Below the pieces are notes generated by a model. The model did no database searches and was not told where the DNA came from. It saw only the letters and a list, made by a program, of their open reading frames with translations. A stretch of 64,000 nucleotides of DNA, taken from positions 806,001-870,000 of the forward strand of contig NZ_NIWT01000001.1 of the NCBI RefSeq assembly GCF_002236115.1, written 5' to 3'. A program made the translations under genes and the position numbers. The DNA comes from Pseudomonas jessenii (GTDB taxonomy: Bacteria > Pseudomonadota > Gammaproteobacteria > Pseudomonadales > Pseudomonadaceae). Within the stretch, counting starts at the first letter, position 1, and each line of letters starts with the position of its first letter. Below are positions 1 to 9,979 of the stretch, piece by piece.

Positions 1-1451
1 ACACCGGGCCATGCGGTGGATTCCTCGGCGATCACCAGCGCACCGGGCGCTTCGAGGGCCACCACGTCATTGAGGTGACGCAGGAAGTCGATGGCTTCCA
101 GGTTCTCCCGCCCGCCATGGCGGTTCGGCACCCACTCGCCGGCCTTGCGCGAGTAGTCGCGGTAGAGCATCGAGGCCACCGCATCGACCCGCAGGCCGTC
201 GACGTGGAAATGCTTGAGCCAGTGCAGCGCCGACGCCAGCATGTAACCATGCACTTCGGTGCGACCCAGGTTGTAGATCAGCGTGTCCCAGTCCTGATGG
301 AAACCTTCCTGCGGGTTGCCGTACTCGTACAGCGCCGTGCCGTCGAACTGGGCCAGGCCGTGGGTATCGGTGGGGAAATGCGCCGGCACCCAATCGAGAA
401 TCACCCCGAGTTCGGCCTGGTGGCAGGCGTTGATGAACGCGGCGAACTCGTCCGGCGTGCCATACCGCGCACTCGGCGCGAATTGCGACAACAACTGATA
501 ACCCCACGAGCCGCCGAACGGGTGCTCCATGATCGGCATCAGTTCGATGTGGGTGAAACCGAGGTCTTTGACATAGGGAATCAGCCGCTCGGTCAACTCG
601 GGCCAAGTGTACTGGCGGGCCACTTCGCCCAAATCGTCCAGCTCGCATTGCCACGAGCCGGCGTGCAATTCGTAGATCGACAACGGCGCCGTCACCCGCT
701 GGCGGTCACCACGGGTCATCATCCAGTCCTGATCCTGCCAGTCGATGTTCAAGGGTGAAGCGACTTTCGAGGCGGTGTCCGGTGGCAGGCTGGTGGCCAA
801 CGCCACGGGATCGGCCTTCAACGGCAGGATGCCGTGGGCGCCGAGAATCTCGTATTTGTAGGTGTCCCCGGCTTGCAGGCGCGGGATGAACAATTCCCAG
901 ACGCCTGTGGGGTGACGCAGTCGCATCGGGTGCCGGCGCCCATCCCAGACGTTGAAATCACCGACCACCGACACCCGCCGGGCATTCGGCGCCCACACGG
1001 CGAAACGCACGCCGGAGATGCCGTCCACGGTTTTCAGTTGCGCGCCCAGGCACCCGCTGAGGTCGCGGTGATTGCCTTCGGCAAACAGATACAAATCCAT
1101 TTCGCCCAACAACGGACCGAAGCTGTAAGGATCTTCTGCCGTTTGCTCGCCGCCGGCCCAACGGGTACGCAGCAGATACGCTTGCGCACGTTCGAAATGC
1201 CCGACAAACAATCCCGGCGTCTCTGTGGCTTCAAGTTGGCCGAGCTCTTGTCCGGTATCCCTGGCCAGCACCTGCACACTCAAGGCACCCGGCAGATACG
1301 CGCGAATGAATTGCCCGCCAGCGCCATCAGCGTGGGGGCCAAGAATCGCAAAAGGATCGATATGCTCGGCGCGCACCAATGCGTCGATATCCCGCGCCTT
1401 GGGCAGCAGCGCTTCTTTGTGATGACCCTGTTCCTTGTTCGAGACACTCAT
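1..1451 (-). CDS. glgB: 1,4-alpha-glucan branching enzyme GlgB (partial, C-terminus outside window)
   Basis: Cuts alpha-1,4-glucan and re-attaches the piece by an alpha-1,6 bond, branching the polymer made by GlgE. The reading frame is open from the ATG at 1451 to the window edge, giving about 483 residues; the last 250 or so of a usual ~740-residue GlgB are missing. The N-terminal CBM48-type domain is seen ([24 protein letters not shown]), followed by the GH13 barrel. The catalytic nucleophile segment DGLRVDAV and the acid/base segment IAEEST lie near the window edge, so the active site is present. The start lies 2 bases beyond the treS stop, so translation is probably coupled to treS. Family assignment is secure. 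Confidence 0.95.
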   Translation of the reverse strand, partial: MSVSNKEQGHHKEALLPKARDIDALVRAEHIDPFAILGPHADGAGGQFIRAYLPGALSVQVLARDTGQELGQLEATETPGLFVGHFERAQAYLLRTRWAGGEQTAEDPYSFGPLLGEMDLYLFAEGNHRDLSGCLGAQLKTVDGISGVRFAVWAPNARRVSVVGDFNVWDGRRHPMRLRHPTGVWELFIPRLQAGDTYKYEILGAHGILPLKADPVALATSLPPDTASKVASPLNIDWQDQDWMMTRGDRQRVTAPLSIYELHAGSWQCELDDLGEVARQYTWPELTERLIPYVKDLGFTHIELMPIMEHPFGGSWGYQLLSQFAPSARYGTPDEFAAFINACHQAELGVILDWVPAHFPTDTHGLAQFDGTALYEYGNPQEGFHQDWDTLIYNLGRTEVHGYMLASALHWLKHFHVDGLRVDAVASMLYRDYSRKAGEWVPNRHGGRENLEAIDFLRHLNDVVALEAPGALVIAEESTAWPG

Positions 1452-1453
1452 GA

Positions 1454-4400
1454 CTACTCTCCATCAAGATCGGAAAAGGGTTTAAGCCCACTCAATAATC
1501 CATATAAACCGTGCAACGGCACGGGCAACCAGGCGGGGCGATTTTCCGCCTCATAAGCCACTTCATACGCCGCCTTCTCCAGACCGAACAACGCCAGCGC
1601 GGCATCCTCGCCTTCGGGATCTTGCCATGCATGGGCAAGACTAGCTGCCGCCAGCCGATAAGCGTCGACAAATGCTTGCCGCGCCTCGCTCAAGTAGCGA
1701 TCGGTGACCCGCAAGCGCGCGGCATCGGCCGCTGCGGTGTTATCGACGCTCTGCACGTTGATCGCCATCGCCGCCGCATAGTCGAAGGACCGCAGCACGC
1801 CGCTGACATCCTTGTACGGGCTGTGTTTGCCCCGTCGTTCATGCAATGGCCGGGCCGGTTCGCCTTCGAAGTCGATCAGGTAGGCATCGCCCTTGATCAC
1901 CAGCACCTGCCCCAGGTGCAGGTCGCCGTGTACACGAATGCGCAAGCCGCCCGCGGTCTTTTTGCCCAACGCCTGTACATGGCCGAGGATGGCTTTCTTG
2001 TTTTCCAGTAAACGGCCGACCAGGGTCTGGTCCGCCGGGTCAAGTTGATTTTTATGCTGCTTGAGCAAGTTCAGCGCGCGCTCGATTTGCGCCGCGACAT
2101 CCTTGGCCGAGGCCAGCGCCTCCTTCTGCGTAGTGACCTGGGGCAAGAAGTCCGGGTTGGCACTCGGCGCCGCCAGCACCTGGTGCATTTCCCCCAGACG
2201 CTGACCAAGCATAGCGGCGAAATCTTTCAGTTCGCCGAGCGCGTTGTAATGCTGTTCCTGCTCGGACACGGCGTCGGCCAGTTCATCACGAAGCGCCCGT
2301 TCGAGGTTGTTCTGGGTCCATTCCCAGGCGTCGCCCTGATTGCTCAGGTAGCCTTGGGCGATCATCAGCAAATTATCTTCACCCGCCCCGTCCCGGCGCA
2401 CCACGGCCCCCAGCAATGGTGAAATATTGCTGAACCCGGCTTGCGTCAGGTACGCGCTCATTTCCAGCTCAGGGTGCACGCCGCAGGCGACCTTGCGGAT
2501 CAGCTTCAGCACCAGGCTGTTGCCGATCACCACCGAGCTGTTGGACTGTTCGGCGGACAGGTAACGCACCGGCGAGTCGGCATTGAGGCCGAGTTTTTCC
2601 AGTTCGGCGGTGGACTCGAAGCGAATGTCGCCATCGCTGGAGGCCAATACGGTGCCGGCCTGAATGCCCTGCAATACGGCATGCACAAAGGTGTCCAGGC
2701 TGAAGGCATCGGTGATCAGGCCGACCTGGCGCCCACGCCGTACCCGCGACAATGCCAATTGCTGCGGCAAGGGAGTACCGACCTGATCTTCCGAGATAAA
2801 ACCGAACGGCAACTGGTAGCGGCTGCTCTGGCCACCGCTGGTGACATTGATCTCGCTGAACAGCACCGGGTGCTGCGGATCGCCGAATCGCACGCCATAG
2901 GCCAGTTCGACCTGTTCGATGGCGGCGTCCTTACCTGCGAACCAGCGGCGGTTCTGCAACCAGTTGGGCAGGATGCCTTGCACCAGCGTGTTGCGTGACG
3001 GCGCTTCGAGCAGTTCCTCCATGCGTTTTTTCAGTACCAGCGTGGTGAAGTCCGGCAGGCTCTGTGCGGGTTCCACGTGCCAGCTCGGCATCTGATTTTC
3101 CGCGGCGAGGCCGAACCAGTAAAAGCCGTAAGGCGCCAGCGTGAGAAGGAAATTCAGCTGGCCAATGGGCGGAAATGCGTTACCCCCGAGCATTTCCACC
3201 GGCACCATGCCGACGTAGGCCGACAGATCGAGCTCGGCGGCCTGGGCGCTGCGCGACACGTTGGCCACGCACAGGATGATTTCGTGCTTACCGTCCGCCC
3301 CGGTGTATTCACGGGTGTAGGCCAGAATCCGCCGGTTGCTCGGCGACAGCATCTTCAACGTACCACGCCCGAAGGCCTTGGAATGCTTGCGCACGGCAAG
3401 CATGCGCCGGGTCCAGTTCAATAGCGAATGCGGGTCGCCAGCCTGGGTTTCGACGTTGACCGACAGGTAGCCGTATTGCGGGTCCATGATCGGCGGCAGC
3501 ACCAGACTCGCCGGGTCGGCTCGGGAGAAACCGCCGTTGCGATCGATGGACCATTGCATGGGCGTGCGCACACCGTCGCGGTCGCCGAGGTAGATGTTGT
3601 CGCCCATGCCGATCTCATCGCCGTAATACAGGGTCGGCGTGCCGGGCATGGACAGCAGCAGGCTGTTGAGCAGCTCGACCCGACGGCGGTCGCGTTCCAT
3701 CAGCGGCGCCAGGCGGCGGCGAATCCCCAGGTTGATCCGGGCGCGACGGTCGGCGGCGTAATAATTCCACAGGTAGTCGCGTTCCTTGTCGGTGACCATC
3801 TCCAGGGTCAGCTCATCGTGGTTGCGCAGGAAGATCGCCCATTGGCAGTTGGCGGGTATATCCGGGGTCTGGCGCAGAATGTCGGTAATCGGGAAACGAT
3901 CTTCCTGGGCCAGCGCCATATACATGCGCGGCATCAACGGGAAGTGGAAGGCCATGTGGCATTCATCGCCGTTCAGGCCTTTCTTGTCGGTGTCGCCGAA
4001 GTACAACTGAGTATCTTCCGGCCACTGATTGGCCTCGGCCAGCAACATGCGGTCGGGGTAGTTGGCGTCGATTTCCGCACGGATCTTTTTCAGGACGTCG
4101 TGGGTTTCCGGCAAGTTCTCATTGTTGGTGCCGTCGCGCTCGATCAGGTAGGGAATCGCGTCCAGACGCAAGCCGTCGATGCCCATGTCGAGCCAGTAAC
4201 GCATCACCGACAGCACCGCTTTCATGACCTGCGGGTTATCGAAATTCAGGTCCGGCTGGTGGGAGTAGAAACGGTGCCAGAAGTATTGGCCGGCGACCGG
4301 GTCCCAGGTCCAGTTGGACTTCTCTGTATCGAGAAAGATGATGCGGGTGCCATCGTATTTTTGATCGTCATCGGACCACACGTAGAAGTCCCGCGCCGCC

Positions 4401-4795
4401 GATCCGGGTTTGGCCTTGCGCGCCCGCTGGAACCACGGGTGCTGGTCGGATGTGTGGTTGATGACCAGTTCGGTGATCACCCGCAGGCCGCGCTTGTGCG
4501 CCTCGGCAATGAAGCGCCTGGCATCGGCCATGGTGCCGTAGTCGCTGTGTACGCCACGGTATTCGGCGATGTCGTAGCCGTCATCGCGCCGTGGCGAGGG
4601 ATAGAACGGCAACAGCCAGATGGTGTTGACGCCCAGGTCGGCGATGTAATCGAGCTTGGCGATGAGGCCGGGAAAGTCGCCAATCCCGTCGTTGTTGGAG
4701 TCGAAATACGATTTGACGTGGACTTGATAGATCACCGCGTCCTTGTACCAGAGCGGGTCCTTGATGAACGTGGCTGCCTTGGGTTTCTTCGCCAT
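1454..4795 (-). CDS. treS: Fused trehalose synthase / maltokinase (TreS-Pep2)
   Basis: Interconverts trehalose and maltose through its N-terminal GH13 domain. The C-terminal maltokinase half (roughly residues 560-1113) is predicted to phosphorylate maltose to maltose-1-phosphate, the donor used by GlgE. Visible motifs: [19 protein letters not shown] near the N-terminus, [13 protein letters not shown] with the nucleophile Asp, [11 protein letters not shown] with the acid Glu, and in the kinase half [12 protein letters not shown] and [13 protein letters not shown]. The 1113-residue length matches other Pseudomonas TreS-maltokinase fusions; in actinobacteria the two are usually separate genes. 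The ATG at 4795 is chosen over a TTG at 4801 because AGGAG sits 6 bases upstream of it. Second gene of the glgE-treS-glgB set. Confidence 0.95.
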   Translation of the reverse strand: MAKKPKAATFIKDPLWYKDAVIYQVHVKSYFDSNNDGIGDFPGLIAKLDYIADLGVNTIWLLPFYPSPRRDDGYDIAEYRGVHSDYGTMADARRFIAEAHKRGLRVITELVINHTSDQHPWFQRARKAKPGSAARDFYVWSDDDQKYDGTRIIFLDTEKSNWTWDPVAGQYFWHRFYSHQPDLNFDNPQVMKAVLSVMRYWLDMGIDGLRLDAIPYLIERDGTNNENLPETHDVLKKIRAEIDANYPDRMLLAEANQWPEDTQLYFGDTDKKGLNGDECHMAFHFPLMPRMYMALAQEDRFPITDILRQTPDIPANCQWAIFLRNHDELTLEMVTDKERDYLWNYYAADRRARINLGIRRRLAPLMERDRRRVELLNSLLLSMPGTPTLYYGDEIGMGDNIYLGDRDGVRTPMQWSIDRNGGFSRADPASLVLPPIMDPQYGYLSVNVETQAGDPHSLLNWTRRMLAVRKHSKAFGRGTLKMLSPSNRRILAYTREYTGADGKHEIILCVANVSRSAQAAELDLSAYVGMVPVEMLGGNAFPPIGQLNFLLTLAPYGFYWFGLAAENQMPSWHVEPAQSLPDFTTLVLKKRMEELLEAPSRNTLVQGILPNWLQNRRWFAGKDAAIEQVELAYGVRFGDPQHPVLFSEINVTSGGQSSRYQLPFGFISEDQVGTPLPQQLALSRVRRGRQVGLITDAFSLDTFVHAVLQGIQAGTVLASSDGDIRFESTAELEKLGLNADSPVRYLSAEQSNSSVVIGNSLVLKLIRKVACGVHPELEMSAYLTQAGFSNISPLLGAVVRRDGAGEDNLLMIAQGYLSNQGDAWEWTQNNLERALRDELADAVSEQEQHYNALGELKDFAAMLGQRLGEMHQVLAAPSANPDFLPQVTTQKEALASAKDVAAQIERALNLLKQHKNQLDPADQTLVGRLLENKKAILGHVQALGKKTAGGLRIRVHGDLHLGQVLVIKGDAYLIDFEGEPARPLHERRGKHSPYKDVSGVLRSFDYAAAMAINVQSVDNTAAADAARLRVTDRYLSEARQAFVDAYRLAAASLAHAWQDPEGEDAALALFGLEKAAYEVAYEAENRPAWLPVPLHGLYGLLSGLKPFSDLDGE

Positions 4796-4860
4796 GTGCA
4801 ACTCCTGGTGAATTCGACTTGGCCACAGGCTGAGAATCCCCTGTGGTGAGGATGCTTACC

Positions 4861-4981
4861 TGTGGCGAGGGGGCTTGCCCCCGTTCGGCTGCGAAGCAGT
4901 CGTCAATACAGCGACTTGGTGTGTTGGAAAGAAAGAGCGGGGCCGCTTCGCGACCCAACGGGGGCAAGCCCCCTCGCCACA
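4861..4981. repeat. REPIN, GTGGCGAGGGGGCTTGCCCC type
   Basis: Two inverted arms (4861-4882 and 4960-4981) face each other across a ~77-base spacer between treS and glgE. The arm sequence differs from the GGGAGCGAGCTTGCTCGCGA family seen elsewhere in the window, so this is a second REP type. It may form a hairpin in the glgE-treS transcript and lower treS expression relative to glgE. Confidence 0.85.
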
Positions 4982-4985
4982 GGCA

Positions 4986-5018
4986 GCCCCCTCGCCACCG
5001 GCAAGCTCGCTCCCACAA
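4986..5018. repeat. Solitary REP half-element, composite
   Basis: Directly after the REPIN at 4861-4981. It begins with the GGGG-type arm (CCCCCTCGCCAC) and continues into the other family's arm (GGCAAGCTCGCTCCCACA). It looks like a junction between two REP types just downstream of the glgE stop. Confidence 0.6.
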
Positions 5019-5027
5019 GTTCAGCGT

Positions 5028-7022
5028 CTACGCGGTAATGCGCCAAATCCCGAACGGCTGATACGCCGGGTCGATCCGCATGAACTGCTGCTTGCCGTGC
5101 CAGGTCCAGCGATGACCATTCATCAAATCTTCGCCCTGGGTGCTGGCGTAGTCAGGCAAGCCCATGTCCCACAACGGCAACTCGAAGTTCGCTTCCTGCA
5201 CGTTGTGCGGATCGAGACTGACCGCCACCAGAATGAAATTGCCTCCATCGGCGCTGCGCTTGCCGAAGTACAGGATGTTGTCGTTCCAGGCGTTGTAGAC
5301 CTTCAGGCCCAGATGCGTGTGCAACGCCAGGTTCTGCCGTCGGATGCGGTTGAGCTGGGCGATCTCGGCAATGATGTTGCCCGGCGCGTTGAAGTCCCGC
5401 GGGCGGATCTCATACTTCTCGGAATCGAGGTATTCCTCCTTACCCGGTACCGGAGCCGACTCGCACAACTCGAAACCCGAATACATGCCCCAAAGGCCCG
5501 AGCCCATGGTCGCCAGCACGGCGCGAATGAGAAACCCGGGACGCCCGGATTCGTGGAGGAACGCCGGGTTGATGTCCGGTGTATTGACGAAAAAATTCGG
5601 CCGGTAGCATTCTCGCCACGGCGACTCGTTGAGTTCGGTGAAGTAGGTCGCCAGTTCGGCCTTGGTGTTGCGCCAGGTGAAATAGGTGTAGCTCTGGGAG
5701 TAACCGACCTTGCCCAGGCGCGCCATCATTGCCGGGGTGGTAAAGGCTTCGGCGAGGAAGATCACCTCGGGGTACAGCGCCCGTACATCGGCGATCAGCC
5801 ATTGCCAGAACGGCAACGGCTTGGTGTGCGGATTATCGACGCGAAAGATCTTCACGCCCTCCTCGACCCAGCCCACCACAATGTCGCGCAGTTCCACCCA
5901 CAGGCTCGGAATCGCCTCGGGGGCATAGAAGTCGACGTTGACGATGTCCTGGTATTTCTTCGGTGGGTTCTCCGCATATTTGATCGTGCCGTCCGGCCGC
6001 CAGTTGAACCAGCCGGGGTGTTGCTTGAGCCATGGATGGTCCTGGGAACACTGGATGGCAAAATCCAGGGCGATTTCCAGACCATGGGCCGCGGCGGCCG
6101 CCACCAGTCGGCGAAAGTCTTCGCGGGTACCCAATTGCGAGTGAATCGCCTCGTGCCCGCCTTCCTCGCTACCAATCGCATAGGGGCTGCCCGGATCATC
6201 GGGACCCGCCGTCAGCGAGTTGTTCGGGCCTTTGCGGTAGCTGCGCCCGATCGGGTGGATCGGCGGGAAATACAGCACATCGAAACCCATGTCCTGGATC
6301 ATCGCCAGCCGCGTATGCACGTCATTGAAGGTGCCATGGCGAGTCGGGCTGTCGGTGATCGAGCGCGGGAACAATTCATACCAACTGGCGAACTGCGCCA
6401 GTTCGCGCTCGACATCCACCGGGTACTCCGGGCTCAGGCTCAGGTAGGCGCGATGATTGACGCGGGCCATGAGGTCGGCGCTACGCGGGTGCAAAAACAG
6501 TGCGACCTGCTCGGTTTCGAGCAGTCCTGACAGTTCATGGTGCAAGGCCGCCAGTTGCTCGCTGAGTAGCCCTTCGCTACGTTCGGCGGCCTGCTGGACA
6601 TGAATCCGCCCTTCCTGCAATTCCAGACTGACGGGCACTGCCGCCGCATGCTTCTTTTCCAGCTCATGGCAAAAACTGGCGAACTGATCGATCCAGGCTT
6701 CGATACAGAACAGATAACGGCCCTGGCTGTCGACCCGGAACTGCCCCTGCCAGCTGTTATTGCCCAGGTCGTTCATGGCCGCGCTTTGCCAGGCGTCCTC
6801 GTCCTCGGCCCGCCAGCGCACGCGCACCGCCAGCTTGTCATGCCCGTCGGCGAAGACCTTGGCCGTCACCACCACGTCCTGCCCCACCACGGCCTTGACG
6901 GCGAATTGTCCGCCTACAAGGATCGGCATGATGTTTTCAATGACGATACGCGGCAGCAACAACGCCTGCGACAGCGGCATGTGCGGGTTGTAGCTCAACT
7001 CAGTCGGTTTTTCAGCCGTCAT
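5028..7022 (-). CDS. glgE: Alpha-1,4-glucan:maltose-1-phosphate maltosyltransferase GlgE
   Basis: GH13_3 enzyme that transfers maltosyl units from maltose-1-phosphate to a growing alpha-1,4-glucan. The 664-residue protein has an N-terminal beta-sandwich (about 20-190) and a GH13 barrel with DVLYFPPIHPIGRSYRKG, the nucleophile in VKIFRVDNPHTKPLPF and the acid in VIFLAEAFTTPAMM, then a C-terminal beta domain. Upstream in-frame codons run to 7100, but the ATG at 7022 (MTAEKPTELS) has AAGGAGAGA at good spacing and is taken as the start. First gene of the glgE-treS-glgB block; the 232-base gap to treS holds REP elements, so downstream genes may have extra control. Confidence 0.95.
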   Translation of the reverse strand: MTAEKPTELSYNPHMPLSQALLLPRIVIENIMPILVGGQFAVKAVVGQDVVVTAKVFADGHDKLAVRVRWRAEDEDAWQSAAMNDLGNNSWQGQFRVDSQGRYLFCIEAWIDQFASFCHELEKKHAAAVPVSLELQEGRIHVQQAAERSEGLLSEQLAALHHELSGLLETEQVALFLHPRSADLMARVNHRAYLSLSPEYPVDVERELAQFASWYELFPRSITDSPTRHGTFNDVHTRLAMIQDMGFDVLYFPPIHPIGRSYRKGPNNSLTAGPDDPGSPYAIGSEEGGHEAIHSQLGTREDFRRLVAAAAAHGLEIALDFAIQCSQDHPWLKQHPGWFNWRPDGTIKYAENPPKKYQDIVNVDFYAPEAIPSLWVELRDIVVGWVEEGVKIFRVDNPHTKPLPFWQWLIADVRALYPEVIFLAEAFTTPAMMARLGKVGYSQSYTYFTWRNTKAELATYFTELNESPWRECYRPNFFVNTPDINPAFLHESGRPGFLIRAVLATMGSGLWGMYSGFELCESAPVPGKEEYLDSEKYEIRPRDFNAPGNIIAEIAQLNRIRRQNLALHTHLGLKVYNAWNDNILYFGKRSADGGNFILVAVSLDPHNVQEANFELPLWDMGLPDYASTQGEDLMNGHRWTWHGKQQFMRIDPAYQPFGIWRITA

Positions 7023-7237
7023 CGAGCCTCTCTCCTTACGCCCCATGGACGCGCTTGTGTCTGGTCGCCACCCCGCCGGGCAATCCGCCCCGGGATGCAC
7101 TCACTTAGGTTCCGAGCGACAGCCGCCGGGAAAGTTTCATCGGCAATTCCCGGAATCAAGTCCTTCGCGCTGCGGTCAACCCATCAGTCCACCTACTTAA
7201 GCACGACTCACGCCATGTGCCACCGGAGGCTTGAACA

Positions 7238-7405
7238 ATGAACAATCCATTCCCGGCTGAAACCCCCGACCCTAACATCGACAACCCGGTGATCCCACCC
7301 AGCGATCCGCAACCGGTGCCCGAACAGGATCCGCCCGGCACGAACCCGCCACCAAGGGAAGAACCGCCAACGACGATGCCGCCGGTGATTGTGCCCCCTG
7401 AATGA
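7238..7405 (+). CDS. Small proline-rich protein, 55 aa
   Basis: A short open frame starting MNNPFPAETPDPN and ending VIVPPE. I count 21 prolines in 55 residues, with acidic spacing residues, no cysteine, no signal peptide and no membrane segment. GGAGG lies at 7224-7228, about 9 bases before the ATG, which supports real translation. It is divergent from glgE and convergent with the MgtC-like gene. The composition suggests a disordered protein; no family or function is recognised. Confidence 0.6.
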   Translation: MNNPFPAETPDPNIDNPVIPPSDPQPVPEQDPPGTNPPPREEPPTTMPPVIVPPE

Positions 7406-7442
7406 CGACAGTTGATCGCACCCATACTGCCGGGGAACGATC

Positions 7443-7940
7443 TCATTGGTGATCCTTGTCGATCAGTTTCACAATCCCCGGCATCACACTGAACACTCCC
7501 AGCGCCAACAACGTACTGAACACCGCCGTCGCCTCCCGGCCCAGCCCGGCCGCGACGCCGATGGCGGCGGTCATCCACAGGCCGGCGGCGGTGGTCAGGC
7601 CCTTGACGTGCCCCTCATCGCCGTCGCGGTTTTTCAGGATAGTGCCAGCCCCCAGGAAGCCGATCCCGGCAATCACGCCCTGCACCACCCGGCTCATGGC
7701 ATCGGCCTGTGAGCCGGACATCTGCGGCACCAACACGAACAGCGCCGCCCCCATTGCCACCAGCATGTGGGTGCGCACGCCGGCGGCCTTGCCCTGGTGT
7801 TCACGCTCGAACCCGAGAATTCCGCCCAGCACCGCGGCCATCAACAGGCGCACGGTCACTCGCGTCAATTGCGAGGCATCGCCAATGTCGGCGAACTCGC
7901 CTTGCAGCGTCACCCAGACTTCGTGCCACCAAGTGTTCAT
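7443..7940 (-). CDS. MgtC/SapB-family inner-membrane protein
   Basis: 165-residue hydrophobic protein with about four to five membrane segments. The family signature is clear: LMAAVLGGILGFEREHQGKAAGVRTHMLV, then GVIAGIGFLGAGTILK and GLTTAAGLWMTAAIGVAAG. It corresponds to the short membrane-only form of MgtC relatives. MgtC proteins are tied to growth at low magnesium and to control of the F1F0 ATPase in Salmonella; the role here is unknown. The start at 7940 (MNTWWHEVW) has AAGGA upstream; longer in-frame extensions lack family similarity. Single gene; no Mg-sensing leader was identified. Confidence 0.85.
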   Translation of the reverse strand: MNTWWHEVWVTLQGEFADIGDASQLTRVTVRLLMAAVLGGILGFEREHQGKAAGVRTHMLVAMGAALFVLVPQMSGSQADAMSRVVQGVIAGIGFLGAGTILKNRDGDEGHVKGLTTAAGLWMTAAIGVAAGLGREATAVFSTLLALGVFSVMPGIVKLIDKDHQ

Positions 7941-8061
7941 GGGATTGTCCTTGTGAGGGGCCATGGACGGTGGACCGCAGCGACCATTAATCGGTTGCAC
8001 AGAACGATGACCGGCGGTTGCGGCCTGAAACTTTAGTTTCCACTGAAAAAAGGATCCCGCC

Positions 8062-8295
8062 ATGACCGTACGCATCGAGAACCAGACCTGCTTTTTCACC
8101 ACTGAAAATGGCGAACTCATTCGTCTGTGTCCCGACGTCACCATCATCACCGACGGTGCCATGGCCATGTCGGCAGTGGACATCGAAGGCGAGCGCATCT
8201 ACATCACGGAAGCCGAGGCCGACGCCTTGACCGTCGCAGGCGCGGTGGATGGACGCCGGCACCTGAAAGCTACCGACAGTGGTTCGGTGATTTGA
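8062..8295 (+). CDS. DUF3203-like small protein, 77 aa
   Basis: Small soluble acidic protein (MTVRIENQTCFFTTENGE). An alternating beta pattern is followed by a conserved-looking DIEGERIYITEAEADALTVAGAVDGR segment. AAGGAT precedes the ATG at about 8 bases. It resembles the Pseudomonas-restricted DUF3203 family by length and C-terminal pattern; this is from memory. No enzymatic motif is visible. Neighbours (mgtC-like, ccoG) do not suggest a function. Confidence 0.7.
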   Translation: MTVRIENQTCFFTTENGELIRLCPDVTIITDGAMAMSAVDIEGERIYITEAEADALTVAGAVDGRRHLKATDSGSVI

Positions 8296-8484
8296 CCGGG
8301 ATTGATCCGCACTTACCGCCGCTGTTTTGCAAAGCTCCATGGACCCTGCAGCGGTGGCTGCTTCAAGTTGTCGCAGTCCGTGCAAACATGGCCATCTGAT
8401 CCGCTTTTTAATGCAATACCTGAGTCTGTTATGCAAACAGATCGCCGCTCATAGTGCTCATGCCTGATGGAGGCTGATGAGCGA

Positions 8485-9903
8485 ATGACCATGAGCGAAA
8501 GAATCCCCGTCCGAACCGTAGAAACATTCGAGCCTTCGCGCCCCAAGATGAAGGCCAAATCCAGCGACAACCTGATCCACACCCGCAGCTTCACCGGGCT
8601 ATACCGCAACCTGCGCATCAGCGGCGCCGGTTTTCTGTTTGTGCTGTTTTTCGGCACCGTGTGGCTGAACTGGGGCGGCCGCCAGGCGGTGCTCTGGGAT
8701 CTTTCGCAAAGCAAGTTCCATATCTTCGGCGCGACCTTCTGGCCGCAGGATTTCATCCTGCTCTCGGCGTTGTTGATCATTGCCGCGTTCGGCCTGTTTG
8801 CGATCACCGTGTTCGCGGGCCGGGTCTGGTGCGGCTACACCTGCCCACAAAGTTCATGGACCTGGATCTTCATGTGGTGCGAGAAGATCACCGAAGGCGA
8901 ACGCAACCAGCGGATCAAGTTGCAAGCCGCGCCGTGGGGCCTGAACAAGCTGATGCGTCGCGCGGCCAAGCACACCTTGTGGCTGGCCATCAGCCTGCTG
9001 ACCGGCCTGACCTTCGTCGGCTACTTCACGCCTATCCGGCCGTTGGCCGAAGAGCTGCTGACCTTCCAGATGAGTGGCGTCAGCCTGTTCTGGGTGCTGT
9101 TTTTTACCGGCGCCACGTACATCAATGCCGGTTGGCTGCGTGAAGCGGTGTGCATGCACATGTGTCCCTACGCGCGGTTCCAGAGCGTGATGTTCGACAA
9201 GGACACCCTGACCATTTCCTACGACGCGGCCCGTGGCGAGAGTCGTGGCCCACGCAAGCGCGAAGTCAAACCGGCCGAGGTCGGGCTGGGTGATTGCATC
9301 GACTGCCAGCTGTGCGTACAGGTCTGTCCCACCGGCATCGATATCCGCGACGGCTTGCAGATGGAATGTATCGGTTGTGCGGCGTGCATCGACGCCTGTG
9401 ACTCGATCATGGACAAAATGGGCTACGCCCCAGGGTTGATCAGCTACACCTCCGAGCATCAGTTGCAGGGTGGCAAGACACACCTGCTGCGTCCGCGCCT
9501 GATCGGCTACACCGCCGTACTGCTGGTGATGATCGCAGCTCTGGTGATGGCGCTGGTGGAACGACCGATGGTGTCTCTTGATGTCAGCAAGGACCGGGGC
9601 CTGTTCCGCGAGAACAGCCAGGGGCAGATCGAAAACATCTACAGTCTGAAGGTGATCAACAAAACCCAGCAGCGTCAGGACTATCAATTGAGCCTGGTGG
9701 ATGCCGATGATTTCCAGTTGCAGGGCAGGACCGAATTCAGCCTGGCGCCGGGCGAGATTGTCGATGTGCCGGTGTCGGTGGCGATGCTCACGGAGCGTCC
9801 GGCCAGCAGTTCACAGAGCATCGGCTTCAAGGTGGTCGACAGCGATGAGCCTGGCGTCTACAGCGTGGCGAAGAGCCGGTTTGTGGCGCCAATGAATCGC
9901 TGA
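8485..9903 (+). CDS. ccoG: Cytochrome cbb3 oxidase accessory protein CcoG (RdxA/FixG family), solitary copy
   Basis: Membrane iron-sulfur protein needed for cbb3 oxidase biogenesis; in characterised systems it reduces Cu(II) for delivery to the oxidase. Membrane segments flank GRVWCGYTCPQSSW and REAVCMHMCPYARFQ, followed by two ferredoxin-like clusters (CIDCQLCVQVCP and CIGCAACIDACD). A C-terminal membrane helix leads to a periplasmic Ig-like domain (NIYSLKVINKTQQRQDYQLS), the FixG C-terminal fold. Three in-frame ATGs lie at 8467, 8485 and 8491; 8485 is chosen because GGAGG at 8469-8473 is 11 bases upstream, giving 472 residues. The usual partners ccoH, ccoI and ccoS are not adjacent. Confidence 0.93.
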   Translation: MTMSERIPVRTVETFEPSRPKMKAKSSDNLIHTRSFTGLYRNLRISGAGFLFVLFFGTVWLNWGGRQAVLWDLSQSKFHIFGATFWPQDFILLSALLIIAAFGLFAITVFAGRVWCGYTCPQSSWTWIFMWCEKITEGERNQRIKLQAAPWGLNKLMRRAAKHTLWLAISLLTGLTFVGYFTPIRPLAEELLTFQMSGVSLFWVLFFTGATYINAGWLREAVCMHMCPYARFQSVMFDKDTLTISYDAARGESRGPRKREVKPAEVGLGDCIDCQLCVQVCPTGIDIRDGLQMECIGCAACIDACDSIMDKMGYAPGLISYTSEHQLQGGKTHLLRPRLIGYTAVLLVMIAALVMALVERPMVSLDVSKDRGLFRENSQGQIENIYSLKVINKTQQRQDYQLSLVDADDFQLQGRTEFSLAPGEIVDVPVSVAMLTERPASSSQSIGFKVVDSDEPGVYSVAKSRFVAPMNR

Positions 9904-9979
9904 GCCTTTAAGATGCTGACCTTTGTAAGTTGTGGCCCCTCGCCACAATTAATCGAACAGACTCCATTGCGGGACACCG

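Noticed and set aside
3428..6530. Long plus-strand frames opposite treS and glgE
   Set aside because: Shadows of strongly recognised genes; no ribosome site or family similarity.
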